NCBI RefSeq assembly: GCF_900129685.1
Contig: NZ_FQWM01000003.1
Span: forward strand, 145,896-209,895
Length of the DNA: 64,000 nt
Direction of reading: 5' to 3'
Origin: Cognatishimia maritima
GTDB lineage: Bacteria; Pseudomonadota; Alphaproteobacteria; Rhodobacterales; Rhodobacteraceae
The notes below the pieces were generated by a model, which was not told the DNA's origin, made no database searches, and saw only the letters and a list, made by a program, of their open reading frames with translations. Made by a program: the position numbers and the translations under genes. Shown one piece after another: positions 1-8,128 of this stretch. Numbering within the stretch: position 1 is the stretch's first letter; each line of letters begins with the position of its first letter.

Positions 1-285
1 TGAACGGCTGTCCAGAGGGCGCTGCATGGGACCGCAGACCTTCCACCAGTCCTGCGTTGTCGGGTCCTTGGCGACCTCGGCCATGTCGGCCTCAAAATCT
101 GATCCGGTATATTCCCAATAGCTGAACATCAGGTTTTCCGGCTCACGCAGAAAGATCGAATAGTTCGAAATATTGGACTGCTTCAGTCGTTTCAGGACAG
201 TGGGCCACACGTCTGCATGCAGCCGTTTGTACTCTTGGATGTCGTCGGCGTTGATGCCGATCACCATGCCCATGCGTTGCACCAT
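1..285 (-). CDS. L-fucose/L-rhamnose mutarotase family protein (DUF718), 3' end cut by window edge
   Basis: The gene runs off the left edge; 95 codons are visible. The protein begins MVQRMGMVIGINADDIQEY and has the short ferredoxin-like fold pattern of the RhaM/DUF718 mutarotases, including the 'SNISNYSIFL' strand and the 'WWKVCGPMQRP' stretch near the end. These enzymes interconvert the alpha and beta pyranose anomers of 6-deoxy sugars in the cytoplasm. It is the last visible gene of the minus-strand operon and starts 23 bases after the lactonase stop. A fucose dehydrogenase and lactonase next door favour L-fucose over L-rhamnose as substrate, which is inference. The family usually has about 105 residues, so only about ten are missing. 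Confidence 0.85.
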   Translation of the reverse strand, partial: MVQRMGMVIGINADDIQEYKRLHADVWPTVLKRLKQSNISNYSIFLREPENLMFSYWEYTGSDFEADMAEVAKDPTTQDWWKVCGPMQRPLDSRS

Positions 286-308
286 GAAGTCCTCCGGGAG
301 ACTGTGTG

Positions 309-1139
309 TCAGAGTTGATAGAATTGCCGGGCGTTTGAACCCATGATCCGTTGTTGGTCGTCCTCGCTGAAATCTTTGATCAGGCGGCGCACCGTTTCGA
401 TCCAGGATTTGTAATCGCTGGCGAGGTTAACCACCGGCCAATCACTGCCAAAAATTGTTTTCCGTGGTCCGAAACTGTCCAGCACGTGTTCCGCAAATGG
501 TGTGATGTCAGCGCGTGTCCAGCCCGGACCAACTTCGGTGACCATGCCTGACAATTTACACCATACGGTGTCGCATTGCGCGAGAGCCGCAAACCCAGCC
601 ATCCAATCTGTGTCGGGCACTTGTCCTTTGCCCATTGCCGGTTTGGCCACGTGGTCAATGACGATTTGTAAGTCCGGGTGACGTTCCGCGAGCTGCAAGA
701 TCGCGGGCAGGTGGCGGGGCTGAATCAAGGCGTCAAACCGAAGGCCGGTTTCCGCCATATGGGCCAGGGCAGGGGTCAGCGCCGGATCAAGGATCCACTG
801 GGTATCTGCGATGTTCTGCAGCATGGGACGCAGTCCCTTAAGCAAAGGGTTTGCGCGAAGCCGCTCTATTGTTGTCACGGCATCAGGGTCCGCCAGATCG
901 ACCCAGCCCACGACGCCAGCAACAAAGGGCGTTTGCTGGGCGAGATTCAGTAGGAATTCGGTCTCTGCCACCGTATCCGTTGCCTGCACCACAACGGTCT
1001 GATCTACGCCTGCCTCGGCCAACAGCGGCGCAAGATCACCTGGCCCAAAATCGCGAAAGATTGGGGCGACCGTGTCGTTGGGCCACGGGTAGTCGCCGCG
1101 ACGGAGTGACCAGAAATGTTGATGAGCGTCGATGATCAT
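309..1139 (-). CDS. Amidohydrolase-family lactonase, probable L-fuconolactonase
   Basis: This is a 276-residue metal-dependent TIM-barrel hydrolase of the amidohydrolase_2 type. The HxH metal motif is visible at H6 and H8 (start MIIDAHQHFW), there is a late 'IDHVAKP' strand, and the C-terminal 'FGSDWPVVN' carries the conserved Asp. The family includes L-fuconolactonase, L-rhamnonolactonase and 2-pyrone-4,6-dicarboxylate lactonase. Its start codon overlaps the stop of the upstream aldose dehydrogenase by four bases (ATGA), so translation is probably coupled. The pair would oxidise an L-aldose to a lactone and then open it. The exact sugar is inferred from neighbours. Confidence 0.85.
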   Translation of the reverse strand: MIIDAHQHFWSLRRGDYPWPNDTVAPIFRDFGPGDLAPLLAEAGVDQTVVVQATDTVAETEFLLNLAQQTPFVAGVVGWVDLADPDAVTTIERLRANPLLKGLRPMLQNIADTQWILDPALTPALAHMAETGLRFDALIQPRHLPAILQLAERHPDLQIVIDHVAKPAMGKGQVPDTDWMAGFAALAQCDTVWCKLSGMVTEVGPGWTRADITPFAEHVLDSFGPRKTIFGSDWPVVNLASDYKSWIETVRRLIKDFSEDDQQRIMGSNARQFYQL

Positions 1140-2101
1140 GGCTGGGGTTCAATGAAGCCTGCGCTGGCAAGATCTGCCCAAAGGGCCTCGGGGATCGCGC
1201 GGTTGAACTGGTCGACATTGCGCAGCCACGAGGCGGCTTTTGACGTGCCAATCAGGGTCGAGGCTACCAGAGGATGGCGGTCTGGATACTGCAGGGCTGC
1301 CGCCGCAAGCGGCACATCGTGGCTGTCGCAGATCGCCTTGATCGCGCTTGTCCGCTCTAGGATTTCGGGCGAGGCCGGGGCGTAATTGAAATGCGCCCCA
1401 TCAACAGGTCCGGTCGCCAGAATGCCGGAATTAAAGACGCCGCCGATCACCAGGCGGATGTCATGGGCAGCAAGCTTGTTAAGCAGCCCCTCCCGTGCAG
1501 ACCCGTCCAGTAGCGTATAGCGCCCGGCCAAAAGGATCAGGTCGATGTGCATTTGCCCGATCAGATCATTGCAGGTTTCAACGCGATTGACGCCCAGTCC
1601 AACGGCAGCAACGGTGCCGTCGGCTTTCAACTGTTCAAGCGCTTTCTGGCCACTGTCCAGCAAAGCCGCACGGTGTTCAGGTGTGTCGGTGCCCGCCGCC
1701 GGTTCGCCGATGTCGTGCACATAGAGGATATCAATTCGGTTTAGGCCCAGCCGCTGAAAGCTGTCCTCGACAGAACGCATGATCCCGTCATAGCTGAAGT
1801 CAAATTCTTGTTTGAACGGCCAACTGCTGTGAAAGCCGTTGATGACGGCAGGCGGGTTAGGGTCCGGTGTCAGGACGCGCCCCACTTTGGTGGACAGAAC
1901 CCACCCCTCACGATCCCGCAGGAAATTCCCCAGCAGCCCCTCGGCAGCCCCGTTGCCATAGTGTGGGGCAGTGTCAAAGTAACGGGTGCCGCTGTCCCAC
2001 GCGGCGGTCAAAACCGCCTCTGCTTCGCCGGGGGCGAGCGGTTTGTAAAGCCCGCCTAAGCCTGATGTGCCAAATGAAAGACGGTGCGCGGCGTTCAGCA
2101 T
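1136..2101 (-). CDS. Aldo/keto reductase, D-threo-aldose 1-dehydrogenase (L-fucose dehydrogenase) type
   Basis: This is a 321-residue aldo/keto reductase of the D-threo-aldose 1-dehydrogenase subgroup, which oxidises L-fucose, L-galactose or D-arabinose at C1 with NAD(P). The catalytic tetrad is visible: D43 and Y48 in 'YFDTAPHYGNG', K72 in 'LSTKVGR', and H129 in 'ILYVHDIG'. The 'HSSWPF' and 'FDFSYDGI' segments are typical of this subgroup. It lies 12 bases downstream of the UxaA-type dehydratase and overlaps the lactonase. It would catalyse the first oxidation after uptake. Specificity within the 6-deoxy and threo-aldoses cannot be read from sequence. Confidence 0.85.
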   Translation of the reverse strand: MLNAAHRLSFGTSGLGGLYKPLAPGEAEAVLTAAWDSGTRYFDTAPHYGNGAAEGLLGNFLRDREGWVLSTKVGRVLTPDPNPPAVINGFHSSWPFKQEFDFSYDGIMRSVEDSFQRLGLNRIDILYVHDIGEPAAGTDTPEHRAALLDSGQKALEQLKADGTVAAVGLGVNRVETCNDLIGQMHIDLILLAGRYTLLDGSAREGLLNKLAAHDIRLVIGGVFNSGILATGPVDGAHFNYAPASPEILERTSAIKAICDSHDVPLAAAALQYPDRHPLVASTLIGTSKAASWLRNVDQFNRAIPEALWADLASAGFIEPQP

Positions 2102-2113
2102 CGTTTGGATTCC

Positions 2114-3307
2114 TTAGACATGGCAGCTTGGTTCCGGCGGCGTTGGGGTTTTGTAGGTTAGAACAAATTCGACATGGCCGAGGTCCTCGGATGCGGTGCG
2201 CGCACCGCTGGCGAGACCGATCAGCTTGTCGTGAATTTCGCGACCGACATCTTGGAGCGTTGCGCCCCCTGTCAAAATGCGCCCTGCGTTGACGTCCATA
2301 TCGTCTGACATGCGGTCATAGGTTTCGGGGTTCGCACAGACTTTCAGAACCGGCGAAATGGCAGAGCCAACAACCGAGCCGCGACCCGTTACAAAGATCA
2401 CCGCATGCGCGCCGCAGGAAATCAATTCGATGATCTCGGCGTTGTCGTTGATGTTTGGGTAGCCATATTTCGGTGCGCCGTCAGGCACGACATCTAGCAA
2501 GTAAAGCCCGCCGGTTTTTGCCCTTTCGGCAGGGCGAAGCAGACCGTTGATCTGGCTTTGCCCGGATTTTGCATAGGCCCCAAGGGATTTCTCTTCGATG
2601 GTCGATAGGCCGCCTGTCGCATTGCCATTGGAGAAGGAGCCATAGCCCATGGCCGCGTAATACGTCGCGGCTTTGTCGACGGTGGCGATGATTTGTGGGC
2701 GTAAATCGTCTGTCGCCGCGCGGGCTGCCATCACGTGCTCGCAGCCTATCAATTCTCCGGTTTCCTCAAAGATACAGGTCGCGCCCTCGGCGACCAGCAT
2801 GTCAAAGGCGACACCAGCAGCCGGGTTACCGGTGAGGCCGCTTGTGGCATCCGAGCCGCCGCAGATGGTGCCGATCACCAGTTCTGAGACAGCCATCGGT
2901 ACTTTCGGTGCGTCGGCGAGTTGGGCTTTTGTTTCAGCAACCCAAGTACGACCTTGATCCACGGCTGCACGGGTGCCGCCGGTGTCTTGGATAGTGGTCA
3001 CATTGACGGGACGACCTGAGGCGCGAATGGCCAATGCAAGTTGCTGTTTCTTAAAGTTCTCGCACCCCAAAGATACCAGTTGAACGGCCCCCACGTTTGG
3101 GTGGGTACACAGTGCCTCCATCATGTCCTGGCCGTAGTCAGATGGGAAACAGCCCGAAAACCCGATCACTTGCACATCGGCCTCATCAAAGGGGCGAGCG
3201 ATTTGTTTACACACGTGATGCGCGCATTCGACCAGATAGGCGACAAGCACCACGTTTCGAATTCCCTTGCGGCCGTCGTTGCGCGGCCATGCCATCATTT
3301 CGGACAT
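2114..3307 (-). CDS. UxaA-family sugar-acid dehydratase, large (C-terminal) subunit
   Basis: These 397 residues match the C-terminal catalytic module of altronate/galactarate dehydratases (UxaA/GarD). This family is a metal- or Fe-S-dependent aldonate dehydratase group giving 2-keto-3-deoxy acids. Visible family signatures are 'SLGCENF', 'GGSDATSGLTGNPA' and a C-terminal 'ILTGGATLQDVGREI'. Here the N-terminal SAF module is a separate gene directly upstream, three bases away, so the active enzyme should be a two-subunit assembly. In this lactonase/aldose-dehydrogenase context it probably dehydrates L-fuconate or a related aldonate. That would replace the enolase-superfamily fuconate dehydratase of better-known pathways. 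Confidence 0.85.
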   Translation of the reverse strand: MSEMMAWPRNDGRKGIRNVVLVAYLVECAHHVCKQIARPFDEADVQVIGFSGCFPSDYGQDMMEALCTHPNVGAVQLVSLGCENFKKQQLALAIRASGRPVNVTTIQDTGGTRAAVDQGRTWVAETKAQLADAPKVPMAVSELVIGTICGGSDATSGLTGNPAAGVAFDMLVAEGATCIFEETGELIGCEHVMAARAATDDLRPQIIATVDKAATYYAAMGYGSFSNGNATGGLSTIEEKSLGAYAKSGQSQINGLLRPAERAKTGGLYLLDVVPDGAPKYGYPNINDNAEIIELISCGAHAVIFVTGRGSVVGSAISPVLKVCANPETYDRMSDDMDVNAGRILTGGATLQDVGREIHDKLIGLASGARTASEDLGHVEFVLTYKTPTPPEPSCHV

Positions 3308-3310
3308 TGG

Positions 3311-3598
3311 TTACTCCATGATCTCGACGGTTGTGTAGCGGCTAGTCAGATTGTGCACGTGGACATGGGTGCCAAGCGGGATATCGGTGCCAGCGAAGCC
3401 GATGGGAAAGCTGTACTTCAGGATATCCTCGCCCTTCGCGATATTGCGCAAGGCAAGTTTGTGCCCAAGGCCAAGTGTATCGGGCAGGGTGACGTTTTCG
3501 CCCGCGACCTGAATGGTTTCACCTGCTTTTACGGTTGATGTCAGGATGCCGACATTGTCGTTTTCCGACAGCACCAATAGGCGTGGGTCATGTGTCAT
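3311..3598 (-). CDS. UxaA-family dehydratase, small SAF-domain subunit
   Basis: This small 95-residue protein has the SAF/UxaA N-terminal pattern: 'LLVLSENDNVGILTS', 'GETIQVAGENV', 'LGHKLALRNIAKGEDILKY', 'IGFAGTDIPLGTHVHVHNL'. It is the small subunit partner of the following gene. I place the start at 3598 rather than 3640 because that ATG overlaps the stop of the upstream GntR gene (ATGA), and the extra upstream residues are an Arg-rich tail foreign to the family. The C-terminal 'GTHVHVHNL' is the usual end of the SAF module. Confidence 0.85.
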   Translation of the reverse strand: MTHDPRLLVLSENDNVGILTSTVKAGETIQVAGENVTLPDTLGLGHKLALRNIAKGEDILKYSFPIGFAGTDIPLGTHVHVHNLTSRYTTVEIME

Positions 3599-4524
3599 GC
3601 TGTGCTTTCGTCTTCTGTGGCCTCGGCGGCGCTGTCCCATTGAACAGATTGCAGCAAAGTGTCGCGCGCGGCGTTCAAGTGGGCTTGGAAATGTGTGGTG
3701 GCTTGATCCGGTTGATTGGCCTTTAGCGCGTGGATCACCGCCAAATGCTGCTTGGCGGCGGCCAGGTTGCGTTCGTGTTCGTCCTGTTTGTTCCAGCGGT
3801 AGTGGTAGTGAAAGATCACCGAAACCAGTTCAAAGAAATCCTTGATAAACCGGTTGTTCAGATCGCCGATCAGGATGCTGTGAAAGGCTTCATCCAGCCG
3901 CGGGAAATTCAGGTATTCGTCATCAATATGCGCGACGATATTGTCGTGGGCGTCTTCCAGATTGATCAGTTTTTGATAGGCGGGAGCCTCTGGGTCGCCC
4001 GCCAGCAGCCTTTGAAAGGCGCGTTGTTCAAACATTTCCCGCACGTCGAACAGTTCGATGGCGAAGTTCTTTGTAAAGCCGCGCAACACCCAATGCCGGT
4101 TGGGTTCTTTTTCGATCAGTCCAAAGCGAGAAAACTTGATCAGAAATTCACGCAGGACCGAGGTGCTGGCCCCAAACTCTTTCACGAGGTCACTTTCGTG
4201 CAGGATGGTGCCCGGTTTCAAATCGCCGCCGAGGATGTATTCCATGAACTTGGTTTCGACCTGTTCATGCGTCGACAGCGTCTCTTCTTTGGCGAAGTAA
4301 TCTTTGGAGCGCGGTTTGCGCAGCACTGTTTTGCTGCGGCCTGACCATGCGATGACGCCAATCTCATCCAGATGCGACAGCACGGCGCGCACGGTGGTGC
4401 GGCTGATCCCAAGCTGGCGCGTCAATTCGACTTCGGACGGCAGGGCGGCCTCTGTGCCGAGGGTCGCCACATAATCCAAACTGCGGTTCAACGAGTCTTT
4501 GTATGTCGAATTGTCGCGTGACAT
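3595..4524 (-). CDS. GntR-family regulator with two winged-helix domains and an FCD domain
   Basis: This 309-residue regulator lies inside the operon it probably controls. A first winged helix covers about residues 25-65 ('LPSEVELTRQLGISRTTVR'). A second covers about 86-150 ('LHESDLVKEFGASTSVLREFL'), and an FCD ligand-binding helical bundle follows from about 155 to 295 ('LFDVREMFEQRAF'). Ordinary FadR/FCD-type members have one winged helix and about 230 residues, so this protein has an additional DNA-binding module. The ligand is probably a sugar acid of the pathway. It starts 36 bases after the RraA stop, and its stop overlaps the small dehydratase subunit. Its target site was not identified. 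Confidence 0.85.
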   Translation of the reverse strand: MSRDNSTYKDSLNRSLDYVATLGTEAALPSEVELTRQLGISRTTVRAVLSHLDEIGVIAWSGRSKTVLRKPRSKDYFAKEETLSTHEQVETKFMEYILGGDLKPGTILHESDLVKEFGASTSVLREFLIKFSRFGLIEKEPNRHWVLRGFTKNFAIELFDVREMFEQRAFQRLLAGDPEAPAYQKLINLEDAHDNIVAHIDDEYLNFPRLDEAFHSILIGDLNNRFIKDFFELVSVIFHYHYRWNKQDEHERNLAAAKQHLAVIHALKANQPDQATTHFQAHLNAARDTLLQSVQWDSAAEATEDESTA

Positions 4525-4560
4525 GTGTGGTCCTCAAGCTGCTCCTATTTTTTGAATTTC

Positions 4561-5232
4561 TTACATAACGCCGAAGGTTGCAAAGGCCTCTTGCGTTGAC
4601 ATCCCGGCTTTGATGGCGCGGGCGACTTCGCTTTCTGTCGAGGCTTTCTCAAGCGCGTCTTGGATGGCTTGCGCTTCGACCTCTTTTGGGATCACCAAGA
4701 CGCCTTCGTCATCGGCAAAAATCAGATCGCCGGAGTGGATCGTGACGCCGCCGATGGAAATTGGAACTCGGTAGTCCAAAACCTTGCCGCGCACGCCTTG
4801 ATCCTGCGCATAAGACCCGCGCGAGAAGGTTGCGAAGCCCAGCCGCCGGATTTCATCTGTGTCGCGGATGTAGCCGTCGAGAATGGCCCCTGCCGCCTTC
4901 AGGTGCTGCGCACGCGTCGACATCAGCCCGCCCCAAAGCGCATAGGTCAGCGATGCACCGGTTGCGACGTAAATCTCGTTCTCTTTCAAGTCATCCAAAG
5001 CCGCGAACATTAAGCCAAAGGGTTGGTCAGAAAGCGGGCCATTGCCGTCGCCTTCTAAGTAATCCGCTTCAAGAACAGTCATTGCGCGCCCGACCAGCTT
5101 TATACCGGGCACCAGGGGTTTGATAGGTTGGGGCAGAAACTGATTGCGGTATCCGAGCGCATCCAGAACATCGCCGACAACGGCGGTGAACAGTTGTGTT
5201 TTGATCAACTCAAACAGTTCCGCGTCGGTCAT
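4561..5232 (-). CDS. RraA-family protein, possible 4-hydroxy-2-oxo-acid aldolase or lyase
   Basis: This is a 223-residue RraA/HMG-aldolase fold protein. The diagnostic 'GAILDGYIRDTDEI' contains the metal-binding and catalytic Arg-Asp (DGYIRD at residues 119-124). 'WGGLMSTRAQ' (about 100-109) forms the pyruvate-binding loop. The family includes 4-hydroxy-4-methyl-2-oxoglutarate aldolase and many carboxylic-acid lyases or decarboxylases. It is also named after an RNase E inhibitor, but retention of the aldolase residues and a place between a dehydrogenase and a dehydratase point to carbon-chain cleavage. The likely product is pyruvate plus an aldehyde or lactate-level compound. Substrate is inferred. 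Confidence 0.85.
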   Translation of the reverse strand: MTDAELFELIKTQLFTAVVGDVLDALGYRNQFLPQPIKPLVPGIKLVGRAMTVLEADYLEGDGNGPLSDQPFGLMFAALDDLKENEIYVATGASLTYALWGGLMSTRAQHLKAAGAILDGYIRDTDEIRRLGFATFSRGSYAQDQGVRGKVLDYRVPISIGGVTIHSGDLIFADDEGVLVIPKEVEAQAIQDALEKASTESEVARAIKAGMSTQEAFATFGVM

Positions 5233-5241
5233 GTCGCGCTC

Positions 5242-6021
5242 CTAAAACCCGGTCGCCCCGCCACCATCCACAAGCAGAACTTGGCCGGTGACGTATTTGG
5301 CAGCAGGTGACGCAAGAAAGGCGCAGGCCCAACCGATGTCTTCTGGCGTACCCAGCTTGCCCATTGGTATGCGGCCCATGATCTTGGCTTTGCGTTCTGG
5401 GTCGCCTTTCGTCGCGGTGCGGAAGACATCCGTGTCAATCCAACCCGGCGCAACGCCATTCACGCGAATGCCATGTTCTGCAAATTCGGCAGAAAGGGCG
5501 CGGATCACGCCATTGATTGCGGTTTTAGAGATTGTGTAGCCCGAAACATTCGGCTGCCCGATGTAGGCTGTCATCGAAGAGATAAACTGCACACTGCCTT
5601 GGCGACCTTCGCTCAGCATCCGTGCGACGATGGCGCGGCTGAGTTCCAGTGCGCCCCGTACATGCACGTCAAAAACGCCGTCAAATTCCTGTAACGTTGA
5701 CTCTACAAAGGGTTTTTTCAGCGTATTTCCGGCATTATTGATCAGGATATCAAACGTGCCGAATTTTTCATGTAGCGCCGACGCCGCGCTTGGGATCGCG
5801 GCGATGTCGGTCAGGTCCAGCGCCATAAATTCGGCTCCATGGCCGATCTCGGCACAAGCTGCCTCAAGCACCTCCTGTCGCCGTCCCGCAATCACGACGC
5901 GCGCTCCGCTTTGGGCAAGAGCGGTCGCAATCGCCTTACCAAGGCCCGTGCCTCCGCCGGTGACCAAAGCGGTCTTGCCACTTAGTCCGTATTGGTTGTT
6001 AAGAACTGTGGGATCAGCCAT
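5242..6021 (-). CDS. SDR-family oxidoreductase
   Basis: This is a 259-residue classical short-chain dehydrogenase. The cofactor motif is TGGGTGLG (residues 21-28), followed by 'INNAGN', the catalytic Ser near 148-149 ('FISSMTAY'), Y162 and K166 ('YTISK'), and 'VNGVAPGWIDT'. The family includes gluconate 5-dehydrogenase and 2-keto-3-deoxy-L-fuconate dehydrogenase. In a fucose-type pathway it would oxidise the C4 hydroxyl of the 2-keto-3-deoxy acid before cleavage. Its start overlaps the upstream Zn-dehydrogenase stop by eight bases, so the two dehydrogenases are translationally coupled. Confidence 0.88.
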   Translation of the reverse strand: MADPTVLNNQYGLSGKTALVTGGGTGLGKAIATALAQSGARVVIAGRRQEVLEAACAEIGHGAEFMALDLTDIAAIPSAASALHEKFGTFDILINNAGNTLKKPFVESTLQEFDGVFDVHVRGALELSRAIVARMLSEGRQGSVQFISSMTAYIGQPNVSGYTISKTAINGVIRALSAEFAEHGIRVNGVAPGWIDTDVFRTATKGDPERKAKIMGRIPMGKLGTPEDIGWACAFLASPAAKYVTGQVLLVDGGGATGF

Positions 6022-7048
6022 CTTGGTTTGCCTTCATGTCGATCAATACTTTGAATGTTTCTTGGCGGTTGGCCTGCCAATAGGGGAAGGCTTTGTCTGC
6101 CTCTGCCCAAGGGAACACGCGCGAAATCAAGCGGTCCTCTAGGTCTGGATTTGCTTCTAGACAGGTAATCACAGCCTCGAAATCGGAGCGCGTTGCGTTG
6201 CGCGACCCGAGGATGTCCAGCTCTTTCAGATTAAACAGAGAGGTGTTGTAGGCAACTTCTGACTTGGCGTAGCCCACGTAAACCACGCGCCCGCCAAAAC
6301 ATGCCAGATCAATAGCACTGCGGAAGGTTTCTGGCATGCCGACCGCCTCAATCACCACGTCACAGCCATGGCCTTCGGTCATTGCGTCAATGACGGCACC
6401 AAGGTCTTCCGTATGTGGGTTGATGACGCGTGCGACGCCAAGTGCCTGCAGGGCATCGCGTTTTGTCTCGCTTACCTCTGACACAATGACGGTTGCGCCT
6501 TGCGCCAGCGCCCCAAGGATCGCGCCAACGCCGATCATGCCCGCGCCAAGAACAAGCACCGTGTCCTTTTGGGAAACGCGCCCGCGTGCCACGGCGTGAA
6601 AGCCGACCGAAAGCGGCTCGACCAGCGCCAGCGCGCGGTCAGACAGGGTATCGTTCAGGATCAGCCGCTCATGTGGAACCGCGATTTGGGCTGACATCCC
6701 ACCCTCGCGCTGTACGCCCAGCGTTTCGTTGTGGCGGCAGGCGTTTGCGCGGCCAGACCGGCAGGCAGAGCATGTGCCGCACGTGGTGTAGGGGATGACG
6801 ATGGCCGCGCGCCCATTCTGAAATTCGGGTGGCACGCTGGACCCGGTACCAATAATGCGACCCCCAATTTCATGTCCGGGAATGCGGGGCAGGGTGGTCA
6901 GGGGGTTCAACCCATTGAATGTATTCAGATCACTTCCGCAAAGCCCGACGTAGGAAATATCCAACAGAACGTCCTGAGGTCGAACCTCTGGCTCTGCAAC
7001 CGTCTTGAACGCGGTTTCTCCGACGGATGTGATAACGAGAGCTTGCAT
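6014..7048 (-). CDS. Zinc-dependent medium-chain alcohol dehydrogenase (sorbitol/L-idonate dehydrogenase-like)
   Basis: This is a 344-residue MDR-family dehydrogenase. The catalytic zinc ligands C37 ('GLCGSD') and H59-E60 ('PGHEIGG') are intact. The structural zinc cysteines C90, C93, C96 and C104 are all present ('CGTCSACRSGRANAC'), and the Rossmann motif is 'VLGAGMIGVGAI'. Members oxidise polyols and sugar acids such as sorbitol, L-idonate and threonine. It is the first enzyme gene after the sugar-binding protein and overlaps the SDR gene. With an AKR, an SDR and an MDR in one operon, the pathway probably accepts more than one sugar or polyol. Confidence 0.88.
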   Translation of the reverse strand: MQALVITSVGETAFKTVAEPEVRPQDVLLDISYVGLCGSDLNTFNGLNPLTTLPRIPGHEIGGRIIGTGSSVPPEFQNGRAAIVIPYTTCGTCSACRSGRANACRHNETLGVQREGGMSAQIAVPHERLILNDTLSDRALALVEPLSVGFHAVARGRVSQKDTVLVLGAGMIGVGAILGALAQGATVIVSEVSETKRDALQALGVARVINPHTEDLGAVIDAMTEGHGCDVVIEAVGMPETFRSAIDLACFGGRVVYVGYAKSEVAYNTSLFNLKELDILGSRNATRSDFEAVITCLEANPDLEDRLISRVFPWAEADKAFPYWQANRQETFKVLIDMKANQDG

Positions 7049-7079
7049 GAAATGAATTATTCCGTTTGTGAGTAGATCG

Positions 7080-7112
7080 GTCGCGAGGCACGCATTGCAC
7101 GCGCCCCGCGAC
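7080..7112 (-). other. Intercistronic hairpin after the sugar-binding-protein gene
   Basis: Arms GTCGCGAGG (7080-7088) and CCCCGCGAC (7104-7112) pair with one mismatch around a 15-base loop. No T-run follows on the minus strand. It sits in the 75-base gap between the binding-protein gene and the Zn-dehydrogenase gene. It fits an mRNA-end stabiliser or partial attenuator that keeps binding-protein mRNA above the enzyme mRNA. Confidence 0.5.
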
Positions 7113-7123
7113 TTCAGGGAGAC

Positions 7124-8035
7124 TTATTTGAAGTCCGCGACGTTGTCTGATGTGATCAGAATGCCATCAATCGGAGTGAAGGCTGGCACAGACTCGCCTT
7201 TGATCAAGCCGACCAGATTGGTCACCGCTTCGGCCCCCATACGGGTGTTGTCCTGCTTGATTGTTGCAGATTGTTCACCTGCTTCGATCGACACAAGGTT
7301 GGCCGGGTTGCCGTCAAAACCGACGATCACCAGATCATCCAGCTTGCCGAGTTCGGTCGCAGCAGAGACGGCCGCCAATGCACCCGGGTCCCAAGCAGAG
7401 AAAATCGCGGTGATGTCAGAGTTGGACTGCAGGAAGTTCACTGTGGTTTCATAGGCGCAGGCGTCTTGCCAATCACAGATTTGGAAGATCACCTCATGGC
7501 CTGCAGCCTCGGCTGCGGTTTTCACACCATCGCGGCGCGCGTTGCCTGTTTGGTGACCGGCCGAGCCACCAAGGATCAGGACGGTACCGCCTTCGATCTG
7601 ATCCACGATGTAGTCGCCCGCAATGCCAGCCGCCGCAAGGTTGTCAGTCTGTACAAGGCTTGCGACATGTTCGTGATCAATGCCGGTGTCCACAGCAACG
7701 ACTGGAATGCCCTTGCGTTTGGCATTGTCCAAAGACGCGTCAAAGGCGCGGTTGTCGACAGAGCCAATGATGATGCCATCGACGCCCATATTGATTGCCC
7801 GATCCACGGCGTCTTTTTGGGCCGCTGCGTCTGGTGAGGACGCGGTGAGGTCGATCAATTCGATCCCCATTTCGTCTGCCTTGGCGGCGGCCGCTTTGGC
7901 AACGCCGATCCAGAATGTGTTGTCCGTCGAATATCCGGTATAGGCGATCCGCAGGTCTTCGGCGAGGGCCGCGCCTGCCATGACAGTGGTGACAGCAAGT
8001 GTGGCAACCATGCCTTTTAGATGTTTCAGTTTCAT
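7124..8035 (-). CDS. Sugar ABC transporter periplasmic substrate-binding protein (RbsB type)
   Basis: This is a 303-residue periplasmic binding protein with a Sec signal peptide at residues 1-25 (MKLKHLKGMVATLAV...AALAED). The type I sugar-binding fold is evident from 'IAYTGYSTDNTFWIGVAKAA', 'GVDGIIIGSVDNRAFDASL', 'VAVDTGIDH' and 'IVGFDGNPANLVSIEAGE'. These proteins bind monosaccharides in their pyranose form. A strong ribosome site (GGAGGAAG) lies before the ATG. It follows the permease gene by 93 bases. Being in the fucose-type operon, it probably binds a deoxy or threo-configured hexose. Confidence 0.9.
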   Translation of the reverse strand: MKLKHLKGMVATLAVTTVMAGAALAEDLRIAYTGYSTDNTFWIGVAKAAAAKADEMGIELIDLTASSPDAAAQKDAVDRAINMGVDGIIIGSVDNRAFDASLDNAKRKGIPVVAVDTGIDHEHVASLVQTDNLAAAGIAGDYIVDQIEGGTVLILGGSAGHQTGNARRDGVKTAAEAAGHEVIFQICDWQDACAYETTVNFLQSNSDITAIFSAWDPGALAAVSAATELGKLDDLVIVGFDGNPANLVSIEAGEQSATIKQDNTRMGAEAVTNLVGLIKGESVPAFTPIDGILITSDNVADFK

Positions 8036-8128
8036 GTTTCTTCCTCCAAGTTGATATATTGTGCCCTTAAAAGTGGGTGGTCTTAGCAGCGGGGTCTCCT
8101 CCTCCCCCGCCTCGAGTTGGTGTTCTCG

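Noticed and set aside
8053-8063. GATATATTGTG, equal to half of the GntR operator at 40721
   Set aside because: Only 11 AT-rich bases match, without the other half-site, and it lies between two genes of an operon with another regulator.
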